The notes under the pieces are model-generated. The model worked only from the letters and a program-made list of their open reading frames with translations. It made no database searches and was not told the origin of the DNA. Positions 26,776-35,163 of a stretch of 64,000 nucleotides of DNA are shown in pieces. The position numbers were made by a program, and so were the translations under genes. The stretch lies in the NCBI GenBank assembly GCA_963691755.1, contig OY829366.1, positions 1-64,000 of the forward strand, written 5' to 3'. Source of the DNA: Dinoroseobacter sp013215265. GTDB lineage: Bacteria; Pseudomonadota; Alphaproteobacteria; Rhodobacterales; Rhodobacteraceae. Positions within the stretch are counted from its first letter, which is position 1. The number at the start of each line of letters is the position of its first letter.

Positions 26776-28707
26776 ATGCTCCGTCGTCTTCTTCTTGCGC
26801 TTACGCTCTGCGTTACGCCTTTCGCCTCTGTTCAGGCTCAATCGCTTCAGGACATCTTACAGACCCACGCCGATGAGGTGCTCAAACCTGGGCGTCGTTC
26901 GGTGGGCGTGGTGCTGGACGATCTGGTGGCAAGCGGGCTGCCGCAAGCCGTGACCTTTCTCGAAGCCTGGCGCGATCGGGAAATCGTTCAGAGAGATACT
27001 GATGGTCTATTCTTTAAAGCAATTGAGGCTGATCTGATCGACCTTGATACGGGCGACGTCATCGGAGTGGCAGACAATAATGACCTGACAGCCTCGCGCC
27101 CCAATGGGGGTGTTCGCCGTGCAATTGGCGAAGCCTTGGTTCAGTTTCAACTGTCCGATCCTGACATCACCAAACGCCGTGCGGCCGTTGAGGCCATTGC
27201 GCGTGGAATGGAAGCCAGCCAGCTTGAGCCCCTGCAGGCGTCCATTGAAGGCGAGATGGATCCGACCCTGAAAGCCACCAAGATACGTCTTGCGGGCATG
27301 CTGTCCGCACGTTTTGGAGGCACAGCAGAAACGCGAATTGCCGCGATAAATGATCTGGCCGGGGATCTGTCTGTCGATGTCCGAGCGGTCTTGAACCAAG
27401 TTCTTACAACGACACCAAGCGTGGCCACCGATTTGCCAGATGGGCGCAACATCGCAAGGGTTTTGACCCCCGGCATCGATCTGGCCGAAGATGACGCCTA
27501 TTCGCAACTTGTCGCCGCAGATCTGGCACCAGCACTAATCGACGCTGATGCCGTCCGGTCCGCTCTGATCAAAAATATTACCGAAGACACAGTAGGTGGC
27601 TTCCCGGTCTCTGCGCTCAACACAGACGCAGCCCGAGCGCAGGCTTACGCAGCACTTGCTGAAGACGGGCTTGTTGCGCCCCTGATCACTGCTGAGATCA
27701 AGACCACGGCGCTGGCGTCCCATCTCTTCTTTGAGACCTACGACGAGCCCAATGCTGACATCACCGACGCCGCTAAAGCTGCGCTGGATGCAATTGAATC
27801 GAAGGTTGCCCTCAGTCAGGCGGTCGATCTGGGGCTGGATGCGTTGTCACTGGCATCGATCTATTTCCTCGCTGCGATTGGCCTTGCGATCACCTTTGGC
27901 GTGATGGGCGTTATCAATATGGCGCATGGCGAGTTCATCATGATGGGCGCCTATACCGGTTTCGTCGTGCAGCTTTTTGTACCTGACTACACCCTGTCGA
28001 TCCTGATCGCCCTGCCACTGGCGTTTGCTGTCACCTTTGGCGCGGGCGTTGCGATGGAGCGTCTTGTCATTCGACACCTTTATCATCGCCCCCTTGAGAC
28101 CCTGCTCGCGACATTTGGAATTTCCATCGCGTTGCAGCAGCTCGCCAAAAACATCTTTGGCACGCAGGCGCGACCACTGACGTCGCCAGCCTGGCTCGAT
28201 GGGGCGCTGGTTTTCAACGATGTGATCGCCATCAGTTACATCCGTATCGCGATCTTTGTGATGGCGCTGATTTTCCTCGGGCTGATCCTTTATGTGCTGA
28301 ACCGTACGCGGTTGGGGCTGGAAGTGCGGGCGGTCACGCAAAATCCCGGCATGGCAGCCTCTATGGGGATCAATCCAGATCGGATCAACATGCTGACGTT
28401 TGGGCTTGGGTCCGGCATTGCGGGGATCGCGGGCGTCGCCATCGGGCTCTACGCCAAAGTGACATCCGAAATGGGGGCAGATTACATCGTGCAGTCCTTC
28501 ATGACTGTGGTTGTCGGAGGCGTTGGCAATGTCTGGGGTACATTGGCCGGGGCCTCGCTGATCGGGTTCCTGCAAAAGGGAATCGAGTGGTTGAACCCTT
28601 CAAATACGCTTGCGGCGCAAACCTATATGATCCTTTTCATCATCCTCTTCATTCAATTCCGACCCAAGGGCATCGTCGCCCAAAAAGGTCGGGCTGCGGC
28701 GGATTAA
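26776..28707 (+). CDS. urtB: urea ABC transporter permease UrtB, long form
   Basis: 643 residues from the ATG at 26776. An upstream TTG at 26716 would add 20 residues before an obvious signal peptide (MLRRLLLALTLCVTPFASVQA) and is rejected. Residues ~25-360 are an Ala-rich helical periplasmic domain found in UrtB but not in LivH. From about 365 the LivH-like permease starts (ASIYFLAAIGLAITFGVMGVINMAHGEFIMMGAYTGF) and ends RPKGIVAQKGRAA. The ATG lacks a clear ribosome site. Confidence 0.95.
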   Translation: MLRRLLLALTLCVTPFASVQAQSLQDILQTHADEVLKPGRRSVGVVLDDLVASGLPQAVTFLEAWRDREIVQRDTDGLFFKAIEADLIDLDTGDVIGVADNNDLTASRPNGGVRRAIGEALVQFQLSDPDITKRRAAVEAIARGMEASQLEPLQASIEGEMDPTLKATKIRLAGMLSARFGGTAETRIAAINDLAGDLSVDVRAVLNQVLTTTPSVATDLPDGRNIARVLTPGIDLAEDDAYSQLVAADLAPALIDADAVRSALIKNITEDTVGGFPVSALNTDAARAQAYAALAEDGLVAPLITAEIKTTALASHLFFETYDEPNADITDAAKAALDAIESKVALSQAVDLGLDALSLASIYFLAAIGLAITFGVMGVINMAHGEFIMMGAYTGFVVQLFVPDYTLSILIALPLAFAVTFGAGVAMERLVIRHLYHRPLETLLATFGISIALQQLAKNIFGTQARPLTSPAWLDGALVFNDVIAISYIRIAIFVMALIFLGLILYVLNRTRLGLEVRAVTQNPGMAASMGINPDRINMLTFGLGSGIAGIAGVAIGLYAKVTSEMGADYIVQSFMTVVVGGVGNVWGTLAGASLIGFLQKGIEWLNPSNTLAAQTYMILFIILFIQFRPKGIVAQKGRAAAD

Positions 28708-28710
28708 AAC

Positions 28711-29877
28711 ATGCGAAACTCGTTCATCGCCCAAAACCCCTCGGTGCTGTGGTTCCTTATGGCCCTCGCTGGCTTCACCCTTGGCGTGACGCTGCTGTCC
28801 GAAGCCACAGGCATCGCGTTTTTGTCTACAAGCTTTGTAAAGACCCTCGGCAAGACACTGTGCCTGTGCCTGATTGCCGTCGCCATGGACGTCGTCTGGG
28901 GCTACTGCGGCATCCTCAGTCTGGGTCATTTTGCGTTCTTTGGCCTCGGGGGTTATGCGATCGGAATGTGGCTGATGTACGCGCGAACGGAAGTGATCGT
29001 GCTGGAAAGCCTTGCCGGGCAAGCGCTTCCTGCGACCCCAAAAGAAGTGTCAGACGCCATCGGAAATCAGATTTTTGGGGTTGTTGGCAGTTCCGAGTTT
29101 CCGTGGATCTGGGCGTTCGCCGACAGTCTTTTTCTACAGCTTTTGATGGTCGTACTGGTGCCCGGTCTTCTTGCGCTTGTGTTCGGCTGGCTTGCCTTTC
29201 GCAGTCGCGTCACAGGCGTCTATCTGTCGATCCTGACACAAGCTATGACATTGGCCCTGTCGCTGTACTTGTTTCAGAATGACAGTGGTCTGCGTGGGAA
29301 TAACGGTCTGTCGGGCCTACAGAATATCCCAGGGTTTGAGGACACCTCTCAGGCGGTGATTTCCATTGTATTCTTCTGGGCCTCTGCGCTGGCGCTTGGT
29401 TTGGGATATCTTTTCTTTGCCTGGATCGTATCGGGCAAAATGGGAAGCGTCATCAAAGGTATTCGGGATAACGAGGCGCGTGTTCGGTTCCTCGGCTACC
29501 ATGTCGAGAGCTACAAGCTTTTCGTCTTCACAATTACCGCGGTGGTTTCCGCCATTGCAGGGGCGCTTTATTATCCGCAAGCGGGCATCATTAACCCCGG
29601 AGAGATCGCGCCTATTGCCTCTATTTACCTTGCGGTCTGGGTGGCAATTGGCGGGCGTGGGCGGCTTTATGGGGCCGTCATTGGCGCCGCGTTCGTCTCA
29701 CTTTTATCCAGTTGGTTCACAGGCGGCGGCGCCCCTTCCGTGCCGCTTGGCTTCTACACCATTCAATGGACGGACTGGTGGCTGGTGCTTCTTGGTTTCT
29801 CCTTCGTCGCCGTAACGCTTTTCTTTCCCAAAGGGATCGGCGGGCTGTTTGACCGCTTGGTGAGGAAGCAGGCATGA
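28711..29877 (+). CDS. urtC: urea ABC transporter permease UrtC
   Basis: 388 residues with LivM-type helices: VAMDVVWGYCGILSLGHFAFFGLGGYAIGMW, RSRVTGVYLSILTQAM and IRDNEARVRFLGYHVESYKLF (the EAA-like loop that contacts the ATPases). It ends LFFPKGIGGLFD. It starts 3 bases after urtB and overlaps urtD by 4. Confidence 0.96.
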   Translation: MRNSFIAQNPSVLWFLMALAGFTLGVTLLSEATGIAFLSTSFVKTLGKTLCLCLIAVAMDVVWGYCGILSLGHFAFFGLGGYAIGMWLMYARTEVIVLESLAGQALPATPKEVSDAIGNQIFGVVGSSEFPWIWAFADSLFLQLLMVVLVPGLLALVFGWLAFRSRVTGVYLSILTQAMTLALSLYLFQNDSGLRGNNGLSGLQNIPGFEDTSQAVISIVFFWASALALGLGYLFFAWIVSGKMGSVIKGIRDNEARVRFLGYHVESYKLFVFTITAVVSAIAGALYYPQAGIINPGEIAPIASIYLAVWVAIGGRGRLYGAVIGAAFVSLLSSWFTGGGAPSVPLGFYTIQWTDWWLVLLGFSFVAVTLFFPKGIGGLFDRLVRKQA

Positions 29878-30623
29878 GCACGCTTCTCGAAGTCTCAGGT
29901 GTGTCAGTCACCTTCGATGGGTTCCGCGCCATCAACAACCTGTCGATCCAGTTCGCGGAAGCGGAACTGCGCGCGATCATCGGGCCAAATGGCGCGGGCA
30001 AGACGACCTTCATGGACATTGTGACAGGCAAAACAAAGCCTGATGAGGGGACCGTTGTCTGGGGGGAGCGGAACATTTCACTGCTTGGTATGTCAGAAAG
30101 CCAAATCGCTATGGAGGGCATTGGACGCAAGTTTCAGAAACCTACTGTTTTTGAGGACCAGACCGTGCGTCAGAATTTGGCAATGGCGCTGAAGAACCCC
30201 CGCGGTCCCTTCTCCGTGCTGATGCACAAGAAAACCAAGACAAATGCTGCGAGGATCGAGGCGATTGCCGAACAGATCGGTTTGGCAGACCAACTGAGGC
30301 GCACAGCAGGCGAATTAAGCCATGGTCAGAAGCAATGGTTGGAAATCGGCATGCTGTTGGCACAGGAACCACGACTGTTACTGGTGGACGAACCTGCCGC
30401 TGGCATGACTGTCGAAGAGCGCGAGAAAACCACCGATATTCTGCGCGAGGCCGCGAAGACCCGCGCCGTGGTCGTGGTCGAACATGATATGGAATTCGTA
30501 CGTAGATTAGACTGCAAGGTCACCGTTCTGCACGAGGGATCTGTTCTGGCTGAGGGAAGCCTCAATCATGTGACGTCCAACCAGACGGTGATCGATGTTT
30601 ATCTGGGACGTGGACATGCTTGA
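29874..30623 (+). CDS. urtD: urea ABC transporter ATPase UrtD
   Basis: 249 residues. Walker A GPNGAGKTT, signature ELSHGQKQWLEIGM, Walker B LLLVDEPAAGMT, and the switch His in VVVVEHDMEFVR. LivG-like insert GIGRKFQKPTVFEDQTV. It pairs with UrtE; the gene overlaps urtC by 4 bases and urtE by 8. Confidence 0.96.
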   Translation: MSTLLEVSGVSVTFDGFRAINNLSIQFAEAELRAIIGPNGAGKTTFMDIVTGKTKPDEGTVVWGERNISLLGMSESQIAMEGIGRKFQKPTVFEDQTVRQNLAMALKNPRGPFSVLMHKKTKTNAARIEAIAEQIGLADQLRRTAGELSHGQKQWLEIGMLLAQEPRLLLVDEPAAGMTVEEREKTTDILREAAKTRAVVVVEHDMEFVRRLDCKVTVLHEGSVLAEGSLNHVTSNQTVIDVYLGRGHA

Positions 30624-31311
30624 GATACAGAACTTGGACCTGAAATATGGCCAAAGCCAGATCCTGTTTGACGTCTCCTTATCAGCGCAGGTGGGTGAGA
30701 TCACCACACTGATGGGCAACAATGGCGTCGGGAAGACAAGTTTCCTGAAAGCGGTAGCCGGGCGGCATCCATCCTCGTCCGGAACGATTGCCATTGATGG
30801 CGCTGGCCTTGGTCGAGCAACCGCTTTCGATGCGGCGCGTTCTGGTATCGCCTATGTGCCACAAGGCCGCGAGGTGTTTCCGATGATGAGCGTTCGCGAA
30901 AACCTCGAAACGGGCTTTGCTTGCCTGCCAAAATCAGACCACGTCATCCCAGAAGAAGTGTTCATGCTTTTTCCAGTGCTTAAAGACATGCAAACGCGAC
31001 GAGGAGGCGATCTGTCCGGAGGCCAGCAACAGCAACTTGCCATTGCACGGGCCCTGATCACGCGGCCCAAGGTTTTGCTGCTGGATGAGCCGACCGAAGG
31101 GATCCAGCCCAACGTGATACAACAAATCGGCGATGCGCTCGTTACGCTTCGAGACCAGGGCGACATGGCAATCTTGCTTGTGGAACAAAACGCCGACTTT
31201 GCCTATCGCCTCGCCGACAGGATCTTCGTGATGGAGCGTGGACGGATCAAAGACACGTTGGTGAAGTCAGATATCTCAAAAGATGCGTTGCTTGAGTTAC
31301 TTTCGCTCTGA
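30616..31311 (+). CDS. urtE: urea ABC transporter ATPase UrtE
   Basis: 231 residues from the ATG at 30616 (MLEIQNLDLKYGQSQIL); the frame is open 7 codons further up, but this start overlaps the urtD stop in the usual coupled manner. Walker A GNNGVGKTS, signature LSGGQQQQLAIARAL, Walker B LLLDEPTEGIQP, switch His in the LLVEQNADFAYR variant. Last gene of the urt operon. No urease genes are in the window. Confidence 0.95.
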   Translation: MLEIQNLDLKYGQSQILFDVSLSAQVGEITTLMGNNGVGKTSFLKAVAGRHPSSSGTIAIDGAGLGRATAFDAARSGIAYVPQGREVFPMMSVRENLETGFACLPKSDHVIPEEVFMLFPVLKDMQTRRGGDLSGGQQQQLAIARALITRPKVLLLDEPTEGIQPNVIQQIGDALVTLRDQGDMAILLVEQNADFAYRLADRIFVMERGRIKDTLVKSDISKDALLELLSL

Positions 31312-31535
31312 TGCACATACTTTCCGAGCAAGCAAAAAAATCGACCAAGATATTGGGAGATTGCAGATTGGCTGGCACCGACCTTTTCCTCAATCTACGT
31401 AACTGCGCGCTTGCGTTCAAACAAAGCGCACAAGACCTTCAACCGGTCACGATAAGCGAGCGACTTAAGAATCTTGCGATTTGATCCAGTCGGCATTCGC
31501 ATAGACCGATTACAGAAAAGGCGCGCGGGTTGGAC

Positions 31536-31862
31536 CTAGGCATCTAAGAGCGTGAGTATGTCCTTACAGTTTTCAACCTTCCCGCCACAGCAATCCGACA
31601 AAAGAAATCCCACAAGGCTGTTAACTGCATCAAGTCGTGCCGCGTAGTGGATCTCGCGTTGATGCCGCGTGCTGCTGAGAAGTCCCGCGCGTTTAAGAAC
31701 TGAAAGATGCCCTGAAAGGGTCGAAGGTTTGGCGTCGAGCCGTTCGGCAATGGTCAAAGCTGGCACGCCGTCCGGCACATGCTGCACCAACAGCTTGAAA
31801 ACTGACAGCCTGGTCGGGTGAGCGAGTGCGGCAAACGCTTCTATTGCGGTGTCTTGATCCAT
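31536..31862 (-). CDS. arsR: ArsR-family arsenite-responsive repressor
   Basis: 108 residues, winged-helix: AALAHPTRLSVFKLLVQ, recognition helix KPSTLSGHLSVLKRAGLLSS, wing REIHYAA. The metal site is likely C-terminal, DCCGGKVENCK, as in the S. meliloti-type ArsR rather than the alpha3 CxC of E. coli. It diverges from aqpS. The ATG lies directly on a perfect operator and there is no ribosome site, so the message may be leaderless or nearly so. Confidence 0.92.
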   Translation of the reverse strand: MDQDTAIEAFAALAHPTRLSVFKLLVQHVPDGVPALTIAERLDAKPSTLSGHLSVLKRAGLLSSTRHQREIHYAARLDAVNSLVGFLLSDCCGGKVENCKDILTLLDA

Positions 31863-31883
31863 AATTCGTTAATGCCCGAATTA
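31862..31883. promoter_or_regulatory. ArsR operator overlapping the arsR start
   Basis: TAATTCG-N8-CGAATTA, a perfect 7-bp inverted repeat, begins at the first base of the arsR ATG. ATTCG...CGAAT is the half-site seen again near 31928-31943. Autoregulation is inferred. Confidence 0.6.
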
Positions 31884-31927
31884 TCGAATCTTGACCAGAG
31901 GAAGCCGATCTCGTAGCTCACACTCAA

Positions 31928-31943
31928 TTCGGAAATACCCGAA
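31928..31943. promoter_or_regulatory. second ArsR-like operator, aqpS side
   Basis: TTCGG-N6-CCGAA lies 47 bases before the aqpS start. A TTGACC at 31891-31896 with TAGCTC 17 bases later may be the aqpS promoter, so the repressor would sit just downstream of it. Confidence 0.45.
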
Positions 31944-31989
31944 ATGAGAAATCTATGACCGAAGTCAATACGCTTTTGGAGTACACGCT

Positions 31990-32655
31990 ATGACGCTTGA
32001 TCGCCGCCTTATGGCCGAATGGCTTGGCACATTCTCGCTTCTGGCTACAGTCGTTGGGTCTGGCATCATGGCCGAGCGTCTTGCGGGTGGAAACGTCGCC
32101 CTCGCCCTTTTGAGCAATACGATTCCAACCGGGGCAATACTTGTGGTGCTTATCACAGTCTTTGGGCCGATCTCGGGCGCACATTTTAACCCTGCAGTGA
32201 CACTTAGTTTTGCACTGCGGGGCGAAATTATCCCACGCGACGCATGCCTTTACGTAGGCGTTCAGATCTTTGGCGGCATCGTCGGGGTGTTGGCCGCACA
32301 TTTGATGTTTGAACACCCAATCTTCGACCCTTCAACCACAGCTCGCACAGGGGTCGGACAATGGGCCGGTGAGTTCGTTGCAACCTTCGGGTTGATCGGC
32401 ACAATTCTTGCCTGCCTCATGGCGCGCCCCAACGCTGTCCCAATGGCGGTCGGCCTGTATATCACGGCAGCCTACTGGTTCACGTCATCAACCTCCTTCG
32501 CCAACCCGGCTGTTACCATTGCGCGGGGCTTCTCGGACACGTTTGCCGGGATCGCTCCAGCCGATGTTGCGGCGTTTATCGCGGTGCAATTGATTGCCGC
32601 GGTCCTTGCAACAGGGTTCTTCGGCTGGCTGCTGAAGCACCAAAGTGACAGCTGA
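31990..32655 (+). CDS. aqpS: AqpS-type aquaglyceroporin for arsenite efflux
   Basis: 221 residues, six helices and two NPA loops: GAHFNPAVTLS (about residue 62) and SFANPAVTIARGF (about residue 175). MIP channels linked to arsC replace the ArsB pump: arsenate is reduced in the cytoplasm and As(OH)3 leaves by diffusion. The context (arsR divergent, arsC and arsH after it) matches the known Sinorhizobium meliloti cluster. Confidence 0.92.
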   Translation: MTLDRRLMAEWLGTFSLLATVVGSGIMAERLAGGNVALALLSNTIPTGAILVVLITVFGPISGAHFNPAVTLSFALRGEIIPRDACLYVGVQIFGGIVGVLAAHLMFEHPIFDPSTTARTGVGQWAGEFVATFGLIGTILACLMARPNAVPMAVGLYITAAYWFTSSTSFANPAVTIARGFSDTFAGIAPADVAAFIAVQLIAAVLATGFFGWLLKHQSDS

Positions 32656-32730
32656 GTTCGCTTTCGTCTGACCACGCCTGCGCGTTTCCAGTGCAATTCA
32701 CCAGCTGATCGCAGCACCAAAGGAAGACTT

Positions 32731-33153
32731 ATGACAGTCGTTATCCATCACAATCCTGACTGCGGCACATCCCGCAACGTTCTTGAGATTATTCAAGCAT
32801 CCGGAGTGGAACCTGTAGTGATCGAATACCTGCAGTCAGGTTGGACGCGCCCACAGCTCCTTGGGTTATTTGCAGCGGCAGGTCTGACGCCGCGCAGTGC
32901 CCTAAGGACAACAAAGTCACCTGCCAAAGAGCTTGGATTGCTGGACGTCTCGGTCCCTGATGAAGCGCTTCTGGATGCGATGATCGCACATCCCGTGTTG
33001 GTAAACCGGCCAATCGTATGCAGCCCAAAGGGTGTGCGTCTCTGCCGACCGTCTGAGGCTGTGCTTGACCTTCTAGAAACTTTGCCCCCCGGGCCGCTCT
33101 ACAAGGAAGACGGACAAATGATCTTGAATGACATGGGAGAGCGCGTTGACTGA
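32731..33153 (+). CDS. arsC: glutaredoxin-coupled arsenate reductase
   Basis: 140 residues of the ArsC/Spx thioredoxin-like fold. Catalytic Cys in HNPDCGTSRN (C11); the three Arg of the active site correspond to positions in TTKS and VNRPIV..SPKGVRLCRP. It reduces As(V) to As(III). It starts 75 bases after aqpS with AGGAAG before the ATG. Confidence 0.94.
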   Translation: MTVVIHHNPDCGTSRNVLEIIQASGVEPVVIEYLQSGWTRPQLLGLFAAAGLTPRSALRTTKSPAKELGLLDVSVPDEALLDAMIAHPVLVNRPIVCSPKGVRLCRPSEAVLDLLETLPPGPLYKEDGQMILNDMGERVD

Positions 33154-33859
33154 TACGCCACAGCTCTCTGATGAGCATTTTTCAGCACCAAACGTTGATA
33201 GGCTTTTTCCCAACGAACGGATCAGTCATCCTCCGAGGATCCTGTTGCTTTATGGCTCGCTACGGTCCAGGTCGTTTAGCCGTTTGATGACGGAAGAAGC
33301 AGCGCGCGTTTTAAACAAGTTGGGCGCCGAAACCAAAACCTTCAACCCGTCAGGCCTGCCCTTGCCGGACGATGCGGATGTCGATCATCCAAAGGTGCAA
33401 GAGCTTCGCGATCTGGTGACGTGGAGTGAGGGCATGGTCTGGTGCTCGCCCGAGCGGCATGGCGCCATGACCGGGATAATGAAAACGCAAATCGACTGGA
33501 TCCCACTTTCACTGGGCGCGGTGCGACCGACGCAGGGCAAGACGCTTGCCGTCATGCAAGTCTGCGGTGGGTCACAAAGTTTCAACACGGTCAGTCAGCT
33601 GCGCAATCTCGGGCGCTGGATGCGGTGTCTGACGATCCCGAACCAATCGTCGGTGCCCAAAGCATTTCAACAGTTTGATGATCACGACCGAATGAAGCCG
33701 TCACCCTACTACGACCGCATGGTCGATGTGATGGAAGAACTGGTCAAGTTCACGCTTCTTACCCGCGATATCGCGCCGTATCTTGTGGAACGCTACAGCG
33801 AAAAAAAGGAAACAGGAGAGGCGTTGCTCGCGCGGGTAAATCGTAAGACGACGCCATAG
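33146..33859 (+). CDS. arsH: ArsH-type NADPH-dependent FMN reductase
   Basis: 237 residues from a TTG at 33146, chosen because GGGAGAG lies 6 bases before it and it overlaps the arsC stop by 8 bases; an ATG at 33128 in the same frame would add 6 residues. The flavodoxin-like FMN loop is LYGSLRSRSFSR, followed by WCSPERHGAMTGIMKTQIDWIPL and KTLAVMQVCGGSQSFN. ArsH oxidises trivalent organoarsenicals and acts as a quinone/FMN reductase. Confidence 0.93.
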   Translation: MTDTPQLSDEHFSAPNVDRLFPNERISHPPRILLLYGSLRSRSFSRLMTEEAARVLNKLGAETKTFNPSGLPLPDDADVDHPKVQELRDLVTWSEGMVWCSPERHGAMTGIMKTQIDWIPLSLGAVRPTQGKTLAVMQVCGGSQSFNTVSQLRNLGRWMRCLTIPNQSSVPKAFQQFDDHDRMKPSPYYDRMVDVMEELVKFTLLTRDIAPYLVERYSEKKETGEALLARVNRKTTP

Positions 33860-34174
33860 AATTTGCATTTCGTTTCTAACAGGAGCCTTCTCGGCTTGGA
33901 ATTTGCAATACCAGTGTCAGCGCCTAAGCCAAACTGCCGATGAACTTAACCTGCTCATAATCTAAGCAAATGCCGGTATTTACTTTGCCACGTAGAATGC
34001 AGAGAGTTTGTGAGAATACCTATTGAATCCCAGGGCCTTGCCGCAACCTTTCCTCGGGTCGACCTTTGGGACCATCCTTTTGAGGGACGTAAGATCGTAA
34101 CTCGGGTGATGTACACAACGTCATTCACTTACTGAACGAAACGCGAGCACTTAGCGTAGCGAAAGGATATATGA
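33860..34174. other. gap upstream of the Cys-rich ORF
   Basis: 315 bases without a gene that I can support. TCATTCACTTACTGAACGA at 34121-34139 holds a poor ATTC...GAAC repeat reminiscent of the ATTC-N8-GAAT box of SqrR, with spacing of seven instead of eight. GAAAGGA at 34161-34167 is the ribosome site of the next ORF. Confidence 0.3.
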
Positions 34175-34303
34175 ATGTACTTTCTAGGAGCCCGTTTCCG
34201 AAACTGTCCGCTTGTGCCAAAAGACAAATGCGCCTTCGATCAGTGCGACAGTTGCAAAATGCAACGCATAATACTAACGATGTTTACTGAAGATAGGCGG
34301 TGA
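34175..34303 (+). CDS. 42-residue Cys-rich ORF, unknown
   Basis: ATG at 34175 with AAAGGA 7 bases before it, ending at TGA 34301-34303. The product begins MYFLGARFRNCPLVPKDKC and has Cys at 11, 19, 24 and 27, the last two as C-D-S-C. The stop overlaps a possible GTG of the next gene (GTGA), so translation is likely coupled to the SqrR/BigR-like repressor. A second ATG four bases earlier opens a different 39-codon frame with poorer spacing. No family is recognised. A zinc- or thiol-binding mini-protein is an inference from the Cys pattern. Confidence 0.45.
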   Translation: MYFLGARFRNCPLVPKDKCAFDQCDSCKMQRIILTMFTEDRR

Positions 34304-34308
34304 GCAAA

Positions 34309-34647
34309 ATGCCCCTTCCAGAGCTGTCCAGCGAAATGGGCGATGACGAAATGGATCGGATTGCCGAAAGTGCGGCCGAAGCAGCAGCATTTTTGAAAGC
34401 TATCGCTCACGAAGGTCGCCTTATGATTTTGTGCCATCTGGCCTTCGGCGAGAAATCAGTGACGGAACTTGAAGAGCTTCTCTCTACGAGGCAAGCCTCT
34501 GTTTCTCAACAACTCGCACGCCTCCGACTGGAGGGATTAGTAGAGCCACGACGTGATGGCAAAACAATCTACTATTCCTTGGCAGATGATCGGCCCAAGC
34601 AGCTCATGGAAGTACTTTACGAATTGTTCTGCAAGCCAGACAGCTGA
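34309..34647 (+). CDS. SqrR/BigR-like thiol-responsive ArsR-family repressor
   Basis: 112 residues from the ATG at 34309; a GTG at 34300 is an alternative that overlaps the preceding stop. Winged helix: AIAHEGRLMILCHLAFGEKSVTELEELL, recognition helix RQASVSQQLARLRLEGLVEPRRDGKTIYYSL. Counting from 34309, the two Cys are 42 (ILCHL) and 108 (ELFCKP), the same positions as the disulfide/tetrasulfide pair of BigR and close to C41/C107 of Rhodobacter SqrR. It therefore probably senses sulfide/persulfide or oxidants, not arsenic. No sulfide:quinone oxidoreductase gene is nearby, so its targets are unknown. Confidence 0.82.
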   Translation: MPLPELSSEMGDDEMDRIAESAAEAAAFLKAIAHEGRLMILCHLAFGEKSVTELEELLSTRQASVSQQLARLRLEGLVEPRRDGKTIYYSLADDRPKQLMEVLYELFCKPDS

Positions 34648-35083
34648 ACGCCCGAGTTTATCATTATTAGCGGTACGCACGGGCTATCCGTAAGGAAATA
34701 CCTTCGTTGAAATAGTTGACGGATTGATGTTGGCGGATTGACGTTGGCGGCATTCATCGATGCGGGTGGGGTATGCCACTGGGTCTCGGAGCCCGACTGG
34801 GCAGGCGACCGATGGGCATTGAAGTTCAGCTTTGGCGGGACCGCAGTCATTAGCCATAATTTTCGGCACTTTTAGACGAAACCATGTTTCACCTTATGAC
34901 CTCTATGGGAACCTCTCCCAGCTTTGCGATTGAGCCAGTGGCGGGGATTTTGGCCGGCTGAATAGCTATCTGTGCCTGGAAACTGAATGGAATAGTCGTG
35001 GCAGACCAATGCGTTAGGCGTCATGCCCCTACGAAAGCCGCCGGAACCGAAGTATGCTTCGGATTTCTTGAGGCACTGCCCAC
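34648..35083. other. non-coding gap with a 14-base tandem repeat
   Basis: The gap between the repressor and the hydrolase terminator. A tandem GGATTGATGTTGGC / GGATTGACGTTGGC lies at 34721-34748. A frame of about 45 codons follows (TTG at 34738), without a recognised family; it may be a gene remnant. Confidence 0.35.
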
Positions 35084-35128
35084 GTCAAAAAACAGAACAA
35101 GACCATCCAGCGCATCGCCGGATGGTCC
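35084..35128 (-). terminator. rho-independent terminator of the hydrolase gene
   Basis: Minus strand GACCATCC (35120-35127) pairs with GGATGGTC (35101-35108), followed by TTGTTCTGTTTTTT. It starts 36 bases after the stop of the minus-strand hydrolase. Confidence 0.85.
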
Positions 35129-35163
35129 GCTTTGTTGAATTTGAGAGATGGTCGCGTTGCGAT

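Noticed and set aside
34171..34290. Alternative 39-codon frame starting four bases before the Cys-rich ORF
   Set aside because: Its ribosome-site spacing is too short and its sequence shows no pattern.
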